Shown piece after piece: positions 26,327-38,420 of a stretch of 64,000 nucleotides of DNA. The first letter of the stretch is position 1. Each line of letters begins with the position of its first letter. The stretch covers positions 61,229,131-61,293,130 of the forward strand of contig OX359247.1 in NCBI GenBank assembly GCA_947179485.1, written 5' to 3'. Source of the stretch: Allacma fusca (lineage: Eukaryota; Arthropoda; Collembola; Symphypleona; Sminthuridae). The position numbers were made by a program, and so were the translations under genes. The notes below the pieces were generated by a model that was given only the letters and a program-made list of their open reading frames with translations, was not told the DNA's origin and made no database searches.

Positions 26327-26593
26327 ATGCGGAGACTCAGCGAAACATCATCAGTTTTCTCACCTGACGGTTTCCGACCCTCAAATAATACAAAATTGGT
26401 TGTTGTGGTTCTAATAGTATTTTCCGTAGTAGTGATTGGACTAGCCATATTTGGAAGAGTTTTCAAGCCCTTTGGAACTTCTGGTGGATTCCTTGAAGAG
26501 GAGACAAATAAAACGGAACATGGAGATGTGCCAGGAAGGTCAATACAAACAGTGTTGAGTGACACAAGTTTACTGTTAAAAAAATTAAGATGA
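26327..26593 (+). CDS. Possible small single-pass membrane protein
   Basis: An 88-codon plus-strand frame begins right after an acceptor-like TTGTGATAG. It has a Ser/Pro-rich polar N terminus (residues 1-22) with an Arg-Arg start, a strongly hydrophobic segment from about residue 23 to 43 (LVVVVLIVFSVVVIGLAIFG), and a polar, acidic then basic tail. One membrane helix without an N-terminal signal peptide is the simplest reading. An AATAAA lies near 26770, about 180 bp past the stop. No homologue is recognised. It may be a complete single-exon gene, the last exon of a spliced gene, or chance. Confidence 0.35.
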   Translation: MRRLSETSSVFSPDGFRPSNNTKLVVVVLIVFSVVVIGLAIFGRVFKPFGTSGGFLEEETNKTEHGDVPGRSIQTVLSDTSLLLKKLR

Positions 26594-29459
26594 TCCTTTA
26601 TTTTAACGTAATTTTATTAAACGTAAACCAAAGATATGGAATCTATTTAAGATGATTCTGTTTCCATTCCCTTTTTCTCCCTTTTTATACCCAATTTTAT
26701 GGTAATTTGAGTAGTGACGGAGACACTCAAGAAGGGCAACTCGTAAAGACGCAATTTAACAATGAAATTAAATAAAGCTGAGGAATGTAACGCTTTGATT
26801 TTTCCTAATATTATGGTTTATTTCCTACTCTCAATATATTAGTGAGCATCATGCATGCAATGTGGGCGGAAAGTTCAGTAATTTATTCAAGTTCCGTTCA
26901 TCATACAACTGGTTATGCAATTCACACTCACCGCTCAAATCTTATGTAAGGTCTTTTCCTGTTCAGTATGGCGTTCACTCAAATTAAACGTTAGTCAAAA
27001 GTTCAATTTTATTCACGTTGTAATTATCCGCCTTTAACGCATTCAGTTCAATCGTGGGAATTTAGTTTAAAGTTAATATTTTAATCCATATTAAATCTTA
27101 TTTTTCAAATGAAGATTAGCATTTCCAGGGTTACATGCCGAAAGGGTTTCGGAATTTTTAAAGAGCACTTCGAAAATTCGGAATTGAAATATTGCATATG
27201 AATCATATTATGCAGATATATACCATATCGCGTCTATGCTGCAATACTTACAAGCAATGCATTTCAGGTGTAGTACTCGTAATTTCACCAAAATTTGTAT
27301 GCTCGTATCTCGGGTATCTCCCAAAGGTCATATTTTTAACTGCAAACTCAACCGTTGATTTTTAAAAAAATTGCAAAATTTTAATTTGAATCGAAAATCG
27401 AAAACGAAAATTTTAAATTGGATTTAACATATACCTGAAAAGATACATTGGGGCCTGCCTGTAATTTGAAATAACTATGGGCTCAATCTCACAGGGCAAA
27501 ATACAATAGCAGGGTTATTTGGGAAATGTGAGCACTTTTTTAAAATTTCGTCAAAAATTGAAACGTGGATTTTTGAAAATTTAGCCCACTGTAAGGTTAG
27601 GAATATTCCAAGAAAAAAAATTTCCGTTGAGACAATCACTTGAAAACAAATCGTATCCTAGATGAAATACAAAAACTTTTCAAATGGAACAGGATTTTCC
27701 ATCGCAAAACAGTTATGAGGGCCAGCCAGCATTTCCAGTGCCAAAGAAAGTAAAGTTCTACTCATCAGCAATTATTAGAGAGGCAGAAGTAAAGGTTGGG
27801 TTACGAAACCATCAACACCCCCCCCCCCCCACTAGCCCACATAATAGAGACCTCTTGAGTCCTTTTGAGAGAACTCAAAAACATTCCCCCATTTGGTAAC
27901 AAACATGTTTCTAGATTCTCTAAAATTTACTTCATTGAGCTTGGTCAATATTTGAGGTCATAGGGTTCAAACGGTAGAAGCCAAGTTTGTGTTATATTTT
28001 ACAGTAGATATATCGATTTCTTAATTTTTTTATTATCTTCTCTGTACAAGAATTTTTTATTCAAAAAATTATCCTAATAATTTCAGGTTTTCAAATTAAT
28101 TTCAAGGTCAAAAGTATTTATTTGAAAAATTTTTTGGGCAGAATTTATACTATAACAGAATTTATCTGAGTATTGGAGCATGTTATATGTGTCTTACTGT
28201 ATAGATAGCTGACACATTAAAGAACTCCTTCCTCAAAGTCATCTCTCTTCCCCAACAATTTCAATGCTTTCTTACCAACCCAAATATTGTCCTTTCATTT
28301 TCTTCCTGACGCTTTGGTCCACCATAATTATTCCAGGTGTGCCCGGGGCTGGGCAAATTTTGACATTTTGAATGTGGGCCTGAAAAACAGTGCACCCTGC
28401 CTTTTATGTTTAAAACATTTTCTCTGTTAAAGCGTATTTGGGCACTTTATTTGCACATGCTGCATAATAATAGCACCCTATCGTGAGGCTAAATTAACAT
28501 TTGATTAATATGACCAGATGTTCTTGACAGAAATATAAATATTCTCTGAAAAAAAAACATTCATTATAGGGAGAGTTTTATAATATTGTACAAGGCGGGA
28601 GCAAAAAAAAGAACATGCTATTTCTTACCATGGAAAAAGTAATATAGTGTTAATTCTCAAATTGTAAGCGTTAGGACACGCGTAAAACCAATTTGTTCAA
28701 AAGAGGTTTTACAAAAATTAACTTTAAAATATCAAAATTTGATAACAAAATTCGGGCTGTATTTGAAAGTTTTGGAGTAATTTTTTTTTTGGATAAATGG
28801 AGGAATTTCCAGCTTGAAAAGCAGAAATATGTCGAAAGGTTTCCTGTTCGTCCTGACGATTGGAAGGGAAAATGTGGCAATGTTTGAATCATCATTTTTT
28901 CTCGTTTGTTTTCCTTGGCTGAGTCCTGAGGGCAGGTTTTCCGCGAGGTAATTAAATGAGTGGGGCTCGTGAAGAAAGAAGAACCTGACGACGAGAAAAG
29001 TGTGCGGGAAACGAAGACAAATATTTTGTGAGTGGTTTCTTGCGTCACGGTCCAATTTGAAACAATTTCATTTTCGGGACTAAATCAAATTGTTACTGGA
29101 ATTGGGGAAAAATTGGAGAGGGAAAGAGAAATGAAGTACGTGGAATAAGTCTCTGGAGGAAATGCAACTTATCAAATCAATTCTTCTCTCCATGCGGTCA
29201 ACGGGGAATACATTACGCACAATAACCTTCAGAACATTTTCTCTTTACTCAACATACACCATGCTTTCCTGTCTACTGTAACAGTAAAGTCTAGCCTAGA
29301 GCTATAAGTGCATATGGCTTTGATATTCTTTAAGTTTTATATGTCAACTCAAAATCTAGCTTAAGTCTGGTTAGCGTCATGGGAAGGTTATCTCGGGATT
29401 AGGCTAAATCTGCTTTCAGCCGTGGTTAAGACTTAGTCAAGTGGGACTTAAATGCAGAT
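26594..29459. other. Gene-free stretch
   Basis: No gene recognised. A poly-C run lies near 27820. Overlapping frames on both strands at 28671-29055 have no recognisable domain; since they cover each other, at most one could be real. Confidence 0.5.
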
Positions 29460-30125
29460 CAAACTCAGTTCTATTGTAAAATATATTGGGGGAAAGGTCA
29501 GGTCAAATTTGAAAGACCTGTAGGTCAACTTAAGGTCCAATGTAATAAACCTCTTGAGGTAAAGGTCAGGTCAAGTGAAATATATCTGAAGGTGAAGATT
29601 AGGTCAAGGGAAATATGTTTGAAGGTCGTTTAGGTCAAGGGAAATATGTTTGAAGGTCAAGATTAGGTCAAAGGAGATATATTTAAAGATCAGGAACAAG
29701 TCAAGTAAAATACATATGTCTGAGGGTCAAGATTAGGCCGAGTAAAATTTGTTTGAAGATTAAGTATAATATTTGAAGGTCGAGTACAATGTCTGCAGGT
29801 CAGGATTAGGTCAAGCATAATATCCAAAGGTCAAGATGAGGTTAAGTATAATATCTCACGGTCAAGATCAGCTCAAGCGAAATATGTCTAAAGGTAAAGA
29901 TTAGGTCAAGAATAACGTCTGAAGGTCAAGTGTAATGTCTGAAGGTCAAGTGTAATATCTGAAGGCCAAGTGTAATATCTAAAGGTCAAGTGTAATGTCT
30001 GAAGGTCAAGTGTAATGTCTGAAGGTCAAGTGTAATGTCTGAAGGTCAAGTGTAATGTCTAAAGGTCAAGTGTAATGTCTGATGGTCAAGGTTAGGTGAG
30101 GTGTTATATCTAAAGGTCAAGATTG
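29460..30125. repeat. GGTCAAG tandem array D, 20-bp unit
   Basis: The left part (29490-29900) has irregular spacing of AGGTCAAG and AAGGTCAGG. From about 29915 to 30090 it becomes a regular 20-bp array with unit GTCTGAAGGTCAAGTGTAAT, roughly nine copies with single-base variants (GTAATATC for GTAATGTC). The unit contains TGAAGGTCA, which fits the extended monomer half-site TNAAGGTCA known for orphan nuclear receptors of the SF-1/ERR type. Whether it binds anything is inference. Confidence 0.9.
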
Positions 30126-32029
30126 TGAAGTCTATGTTTTAAAGTCAACTCCAATTGGTGTATACATAGGTTGTTGATGTCCCATACATGTAAACGGAGG
30201 TCAAGTTTGATTTCATTTTGTGTCAACTTAAATTTAAAATGGTCTAGTTGGAAAATCGGTTTGATGTGAAGTTCAAGTTGGGTGTTGGGATTCCTTGACC
30301 CAGTTGAAGCTCGATAATGTTTGCAAATGATAAAATGGAAAAGGAGTGTGTAAGTTTGGAGTGGTTGGTGATGAGCGAGTCCATACATTGGGCTGAGTTT
30401 GACTACGGCTGAAAAGGGTTATAAAAATATTTTTCTTTTAGAAATAGGAAGTGTATTTGATTTGCTAAAATGTTTTGGATTTTTTTTCTCTAGGAAAACG
30501 CTAACTCTCCAATTCAATTTTCCTTTTCTTTTCTCAATATGTACTCGCTAGGATTTTCCCCTTCCATCAATTTCCTTTTTGTAAACTGAAAACCTTCTCT
30601 TTTCTTTCTGAGTTCTACCTCACAATCCCTCGCAATCATCAAGGACCGAGGGGAAAAATCCAAGGTTCCGTAGTTTTCTATTTCTCTTTTCTCTTTTCCT
30701 CCAAAACTTTCCTATTTGAATACATCGTCAGCATTTATGCCCTTCTCCAGCTTTCCCTGCCAACGTGGGAGAAATGTACAGCGTCGATATAAATATTCTC
30801 AAGTCTCAGTTTCCTTTCTTCTTTAATACACAAGATTTTGACCCAATCTGAGAATCTCGAGGTCAACATGAAGGTCAAAGGTTATCTTAACCTCTGTAAG
30901 TTGAAACTAACCCAAATTAATGGTAAAGAAAGGAACTACCAAATCAAGTTTTGATAATCCACTATTTCAAATTTTAAAGTGCAAAGGTCAAATGTCATTT
31001 TCAAATTTTAAGCTGGTTCAAATACAAGGTCAAAGTTGAAGGTAATTCCATGATGAAAAGTAGGCAAATTCTGGGTCAAAATTATAACTGCAGATCCAAT
31101 ACTATGATTTAAATGAACCCAAGTCAAAAACTCAAATATTTCTAGTTTTTGATCAACCTTGAACCTCGGTCAGACACTTGGTCGTATTCAAGGTTCAGAA
31201 TGAGCCTGATGATTTGAACACTAGGTCGTCGTACATGTAGCTGAATTTTAGGATAAAGTGAGGTCAAATATTAGACCAAAATTGGGTCAAGATAAAATGG
31301 GTAAATGGGCTAAAATTCCGGAAGGTCGAATATTAGACCAAAACTCCGCCTAATAATATTAGGTCAAAAACCGGTCGCAGATCTGAAAATAACCTTTGAC
31401 CTGAATTTTGATTTGACCTTATACGGTAGGGAATTTTATCGGATTATCTCATTTAATTAATGGTGGTTTGGGGAATTTGAAGAGTATACTTGAATTTAGT
31501 TTAGTTGTGTTTGTAAAGTTGGTTGGTTAATTAAATGCTGGAAGCGTTATTGGCTACCTTGTATCCCGTTGAAGAAATGGAGGTATGAATTCACATGGCT
31601 TGAGAAGAAAGGACAAAAGTTGTGGAGGAAAGAGGTTGTTGTGGGCGGCGGAGTGGACGGGTTGATTCGTAGTTGGGAGTGACTGAAGAGGATGCGGGAA
31701 GTTGTAAATCAAATGGATGTGAAGTCTAGGTGTAGAAAAAATGATGGGCTGGGAAAAGGTGAGAAAGGAGGGCGATAAAAAAAGTGCTGGGTGTTGTGTG
31801 CACTGAGGACAGTTGAGCGTGTGGCTGCTGAGAGGAGATACTCGCAAGTCAAACAAAAGTTGGGAGAGTCAACAAAGTGTATTGTTACAACCTCCTCTTC
31901 TCATTTATCTCCTCCTCACAAAAATCCCGTTAACGTCATCACTTATCCCCGGGGCAGGTCGGGCCTTACACGTATTCTCATTACGGATTTGGGTCTAAAC
32001 AATAACGGCTAACGTGAGCTGGATTGAAA
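30126..32029. other. Gene-free stretch with scattered AGGTCA words
   Basis: No gene is supported. Scattered, irregular copies of AAGGTCAA and GGTCAAAAT occur from 30855 to 31400, apparently decayed relatives of the flanking arrays. Open frames on both strands at 31554-32012 overlap each other and have no recognisable features. Confidence 0.5.
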
Positions 32030-32960
32030 TGGTCACACTCAGGGACTAAGTCAAGTTCAGGTCAAATGCCACAAAAGAGCGAAGTGTGTACAAAATTGGT
32101 AATTTCAGTGTCAAGTTCAGGTTCGAAATGGCCAAAGATAGAGTTTCAGCTAGGTAGAAGTCAAGTTCAGGTCAATAATAGGTCAAGCACGAGTAAGAAA
32201 CTACCAAGTTCTTTTAAAAGAACGTAATATTTTCCCCATAGGGTCAAGTTCAATTCAAAGATGGTAACTTTAAAGTAGGTAAATTGATCATTTTGATTTA
32301 AAAGAGGATCAAGGTCACTTAAAAGAAGGTCGAATTTAATTTGAAAAGTCAAGTAAACTTAAAAGAAGGTCAAGTTTAATTTAAAAAGTCAAGTTCACTT
32401 AAAGAAGGTCAAGTTTGATGTAAAAAGTCAAGTTCACTAAAAAGAAGGTCAAGTTTGATTTAAAAAGTCAAGTTCACTAAAAAGAAGGTCACATTTAATT
32501 TAAAAAGTCAAGTTCACTTAAAAGAAGGTCAAGTTAGATTTAAAAAGTGAAGTTCACTTATAAGAAGGTCAAGTTAGATTTAAAAAGTGAAGTTCACTTA
32601 TAAGAATGTCAAGTTTGATTTAAAAAGTCAAGTTTGATTTAAAAAGTCTAGTTTGATTTAAAAAGTCAAGTTTGATTTAAAAAGTCTAGTTTGATTTAAA
32701 AAGTCAAGTTTGATTTAAAAAGCCAAGTTTGATTTAAAAAGTCAAGTTTGATTTAAAAAGTCAAGTTTGATTTAAAAAGTCTAGTTTGATTTAAAAAGTC
32801 AAGTTCACTTAAAAGAAGGTGAAGTTTAAATTAAAAAGTGAAGTTCACTTAAAAGAAGGTCAAGTTTTATTTAAAAAGTCAAGTTCACTTAAAGAAGGTC
32901 AAATTCAGTTAAAAGAGGGTCACGATCACTTTAAAGAAGGGAGTCAAGTTCCTAGGATCA
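32030..32960. repeat. GTCAAGTT tandem array E, 40-bp and 19-bp units
   Basis: Two nested periodicities are visible. A unit of about 40 bp alternates AAAAGAAGGTCAAGTTTGAT with a TTTAAAAAGTCAAGTTCACT half. Between about 32605 and 32800 it collapses to a 19-bp unit (GTCAAGTTTGATTTAAAAA) in about ten copies, some reading GTCTAG. The 40-bp organisation returns after 32800. The pattern suggests amplification of one half of a dimeric unit. Confidence 0.9.
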
Positions 32961-35900
32961 AGCTAGAGGTCAAGTTCAGGTGATAAGATTGTAATAAGTT
33001 CCAGTCACCGAGGGTCAAGTACAGACTACGCAAACATAGTGTTTGAACAAGTTCGACCACAAATAAACCCCAACGTTAGCACACTTGTATTGTTTTTTAA
33101 AATCACAAATTTTCAGAGCAGCAGGCATTTGAGAACCCATGTGACCTCAAATGTTGATCAATCTAAGCTAAAAAAATTTTTGTGAATTCATCCGTGACTA
33201 TACTCGCTGATAAGTGGCAAAGTGACATTTGAGCGACACCTTCCGGCCAACAGAGTCCCAACGTTTATCAAAGTTTTGTGTGGGGACCTTCGTAGGTCGG
33301 AACAGCTCTTCCATGTCCGAGACATACATACATATGTATGTATTTAATTAGTTTTAATTTCCTGGGGTTAAATAAATGAGCCGATCTTGTCCAAAATCAA
33401 TACGATTCTGACTCATTAGTAGGTAACGTCACGCTCTAAAACGTTTCAATTCTCGGGTGACATTGGCTCGACAGTTACAGCGAAGTGAATGAATTGCTAA
33501 ATGAATTGCAAGTTACGAAATAATGATATGTTGTGATTAAGAGCTTTGTGCTCGCTCACCTATATGAATGAATAAATGAATAAATGAAGTCTTCCAACAA
33601 CTATAATAAAACGTTAACAATAAGAAACCTCGTCTCACTTTGCCCCGTCAAACATTGAAAAGAATTTTCATGGAAAATTTTATGAGTCCCTCCCTTATTT
33701 TATTAGTGTAGTGTAGGCCAGACGGTTTGGGGACAAATCTTTTACCCCATTCCGTATATCAGGCCGGAAAATTTGAGACACTGTAATAATTGCTAATGAT
33801 GTGTCAATACTGAAGGACAATTTATGTAAAACTGCCCAAGAAATGCACGGTAATGAAAATTCCAGGACAAACTCTCTCACAGTGCAAACATCTCATTTTA
33901 AAAATTTATGGAAGTTTCCTCCAGCCCTACAGTTAGCTCATTTCCCACTTAAATTACGAATGAGAGGAAATTAGTTATGCAGAAGAGGAATGTTCCCACA
34001 AAGAGTCACTCATCATGTCCCTTATAAGAGCAAAAAGTGGGGAAATATTTTTGAAAACGGACCCATTCCCTCCAATTTTAATTTCCCTTTAAACATTAGG
34101 ATTGTCTACAGTCCGACCTTCCCATCACTTCCCAGCTACGCCACACGTTCTCATATCTGTATTCCCTCGTGCTATAATGAAGATGTGGCTTTTTCCCCTC
34201 CGCGTTATCCCTCATCTTGTACGTTGTTCTTGTGACAAAAAGAAAGGACGGTATGAAAAGGAAGGAAGGAAGGCACGTTCCAATGACGGATACGAATGAG
34301 TGAGGATGGATGTTGGAGGGAAAGAAAATTGTAAGCCTGATGGATCCCCTCCTTCTGTCATAACATTAGTCCTTTTCCAAAGAGACCCCGTTTGTCACGG
34401 GATTAAAGGGACGACAGGGAAGCTCCAATTTAGCCATTTAATTGAAAGCGGAACAAAGTGAGATTTCCCTCCAACCCACACAAACTCACATGTTCTTTCC
34501 TTTTTCATTTTCAAAAACTTGGGAAACAAAACAGAATCCGAGGCTTACTAAATTCAAATCCAATAGGATTGCATATAAAAAAAATATTTTCCTACGATGA
34601 AAATACATGCATGTAAATACATACATAAATGTAAACAGCTCCTATAAAAATACATACAAGTAAAGGGAGTCTCACGGTGCCCCATTTATAGAAATGAATG
34701 GGAAATACCTGTGTATTTTGGCCCGATCTATACGAGAAAAAAATATTTCCAAACATGAAATGGGTCCCGCTGTTTAATACTCACATTCCTGTGTCTAACG
34801 TGATTACGGGAATTCTCAAAGATGCTCTTTAGCCATGAGGACAGAAGGGAGGACAAATGAGCGCCAACTATGAATTCCCCTCGTTATTTCTAATTTCCAA
34901 GGGGCTGTTCACAAATTATCCGGAAAATCCATTGGAATGGATCGGCGATTTCCAAACCTTTCGGAAGGGAGGGGACAAATTAAAAATCTCAAGTTTCTTA
35001 TAATTTCCTGAAAATTAAATTTTTAGTGGTAAGTCTCACTTTGCCCCAATCATTTAACTTACTTTTTTTAATTATTATTTTTTTAAATAAATTACGTATA
35101 TGTACGTATCTATATAATTACTAAACTATACAAATGCTATCAATACAAGGAGGTCCATGCCCTGTGATTTTTGAATCCATTGAGAAATATTTGCCCACGG
35201 ACCCTCATATATGTATGTATGCATGTGGTGGAATGAGTAAGAGCGGACATGTGCACATTTATGGGAATAAGTGAATTTAATAATTGATTTCAATTCCCAC
35301 CGGGGTCCAAAAAGAGTTTTTTTTTCTTCTTTTTCTTCTTCTTCAAGGAGAGATGAGAGAGTATTCCCTTTAGGAAATTTTTCTTCTTTGATAAAACCCC
35401 GATTTTTTTTTTTTTTTTCAAGGAAGATTTTCCCTTTGAAAGAACTCTTTCCGTATTTAGTTTTTTTTTTCTATGAAGAAATTGGGGCTGAAGGAAAAGA
35501 GGCTGAGAAAAAATAGTTGCTAATGAGATAAAGCAGATGTGAGGAGAGAAAGACGGAGTCCAGAAGTGGCCCCTATGTTACGGGTAAAGACACATATGTG
35601 AAAAGGGTACACTCCAATATTTTCTTCCCCCTTGACCCCTCTCAAAATAAGGGTCAATGACAAAATAAAATACTCAGTTCTTGTATTTTCTTGTGAAAAA
35701 AAAAGTTACAGCCAGGTATCTGCAAACAAAACGTTTTAAAAAGTTTATTGACGTCAAGATTATAAAAGTTCCTTCAAATATATATACATTTTATTAAATT
35801 TTTAAAATCCTGGAATAAATTTCCTTTAAGTGAAAACTCACTAAAAGGAAAAATTATAAAGAAGACAAGTGTTGAAAAATGTTTAGAAAATTTTAGGGTG

Positions 35901-37924
35901 GGGAAAGAGAATTATTTTTGTTTGATATTCTTAGAAAAAGACTTGACTCCTTCAAAGGGGAATTTTAATCCAGGCATGAAAAAAATTACTTTTAGGATTT
36001 TTTTTCCCTTTTAGAAAAACTTTTTAGTATAAAGACGGAATCAATTATTATTTTGTGTATTATAGTTTGTTGTATACATCCGGAGGATATTTTGTACTAT
36101 GGTTCAATTTAGGGACTACTATTGGCCTAGGGGAGACTCATCTTTGAGGTAATCTCCACAGAAAGAAGGATTTTCTTCCTATGACGTAATTATATATTTT
36201 TTCTCGTCATACTCTCCCCCCATTTGATGGGCTTTGGAAGGGAAGCGGAAGAAGACGTGGAAGGGACAGGTGACGGACAGGCTGTCAAAATTTTGTGCAT
36301 GCCAGTTGGCGTTAACAAGTCCATAACAAGCTGTGCCAATACCTTAGCACGTTATCCCGGACCTGTAAAATTCTTCCGTCTCTAAATCCATTTCATATTC
36401 CTCTGGAAGTGACACTCGCATAAATTTTTTTTTCTCACTTCCCTCAAGCCTTTTTTTTCCCAGCCTCCTTCCAGACCACTCAAGTGTACTAAAGTAGATT
36501 TTTTTGGAAAGTACCCACATAGGATTTTCCTCTTCTCACAGCCCCCTTAATTTTGTCCTATTTTGTGCATTTGTGAATGCACAAAGGGATTTTGGTAAAA
36601 TATTTTAGAAATTTTAAGAGCAATGCTTTATTATGGTAGGATTTTGTGACGTGGCTTTATTTCTCAACTATTGTAAAGAGATTTTCTTTTGTATATGCAA
36701 GGAACAGTATGTACATATGTAGAATATGGGCTTAAAATAACAGAGAGAGAGAGAGAGTCTAAGGCGGACAAAGTGGATGTCAAGGACCGTGACAACGCTC
36801 GTCATAACGTCTCTATAGTCATGAAAATCCTACATGAAATCCTTCGCCTGGTATAAATACGGTTTGGGTACAAGATCCCAAAAAAAATTCTTCCAAAAAA
36901 AAGCCACAAACTCCATGAATCTCTAGTATTTTGGGTATATTTATTTATAGAGTCAGATGCTTTTATTATAATTGGGGTACTGTGAGACGGAATTTTTACA
37001 CGAAAATTTTTGAGCAATTTGTATTTTACCGGAAAATTTTTTTTGATTACGATTTTTGCTAAAACATTTTGAAACTTGTAAATTTTTTTCATATGGAAAT
37101 TTTATTCTTTTAATGGATTTTTTTAAATTTTGGGGACTTTAGCGAATTTTACAAAAACATTTGAGCATTGAGGGTTTGGAGCATTTTTGACTGTTTGAAT
37201 CCAAAAGTTCGATGCATATCTCAAAATGTGAAAGTATAGTGAGAGTGAAATTATTGGAGGAAGTATGATTTAAATATTTGTTGCCCTGAATTTACAAGGG
37301 GGAAATTTTTTGGTGATCCTGGACTTTGTGCTTGGAGGAAGAGCCATGACGGCGTAAGTGCTCATAAATATACTGGAGAATGAGAAAAAGGAAAAACACA
37401 ATTTGTTTGTTGTTTTTTCTCTGAAGGAAAAAAGGATTCTGTGAAAAATATAGACATGAAATCCATCCTTCAAACTTCCCCTTTCACGTTCCTCTCCACC
37501 TTTTCCCATTTTACGGTTTTGTGCCCGATTTCCATCACCATTCCTAAACACCCGTCCTTTTTTTTTAATGAAGACGAATCCAACCCTCACCTGCTTTCAC
37601 CTTTCGCCCTTCAAACTTCTTCAAAATTGAACAAAACTGGGGAAATTCCCTTTGTGAGGGAAATGAAAGAACAAAGGGACTTTGAGAATAATTTTTTTTA
37701 GGGAAATATTAAACCGAGCTGAGCTCCAGTTCAAACGCATTTTTTAAAGTTCCTTTGAAGTAAAGTCTAAAGTCATGCTCTCAGGATGGGCTGTAATAAA
37801 AGTATTATTTAATATGGGCATCGCTACAAACACTCTTGATCTGACATTCACTTATAAAGGGAAAATGTAACATGGAATACTAATTTTATGCGGAGTAGAG
37901 AGACTTGTCTTGTAAGTTTAGAAT
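32961..37924. other. Gene-free stretch
   Basis: No gene could be supported in this 5 kb. It contains T-rich runs (35312-35470), a short GA tract near 36745, and unrelated open frames under 110 codons. No recognisable domain, signal peptide or splice chain was found. Confidence 0.5.
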
Positions 37925-38420
37925 TCAGGTAAGGTCAGGTCAACGATCCATGCCAAGTACAGGTCAACTATGGAAAACAATGGTTTGGTCGAGTTACGGG
38001 CACTAAAATTTCCAGCGATGAGAGGGTCAGGTCAAGACCGTGGTAAGCATTCTTTGATTTGCAGGTCAATTTCAGGATAGGTATATTAGTTTTAGGTCAA
38101 ACTCGGGTCAACTCTCGTCAATTGTTATTCATTATCATTGGTTTTCAAAAAGGGGCTCATTGATTTATTTTACTGATAAATTTAATTCTGAAGACTGGTC
38201 CATTTCAGGTCAAAGTCTGGTTAATTTAGTTTCAATAGCAGATCAATTTCGGGTCAACTTTTGTCAATTTTCATTTCGGCTGTATTTTATGTCAGGTCAA
38301 AGTCTGGTTAATTTAGTTTCAATTGCAGATCAATTTCAGGTCAACTTGTGTCAATTTTAATTTCAATTACATTTTATTTCAGGTCAAACTCTGGTTAATT
38401 TTGTCTCAGGTCAACTTGAT
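37925..38420. repeat. AGGTCAA-rich irregular array F
   Basis: Loosely repeated TCAGGTCAA words occur. A longer duplicated segment (GTCAAAGTCTGGTTAATTTA with its flank to CAATTTTCATTTC) repeats at about 38207 and 38295, roughly 88 bp apart. It is the most degenerate of the GGTCAA arrays. Confidence 0.75.
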
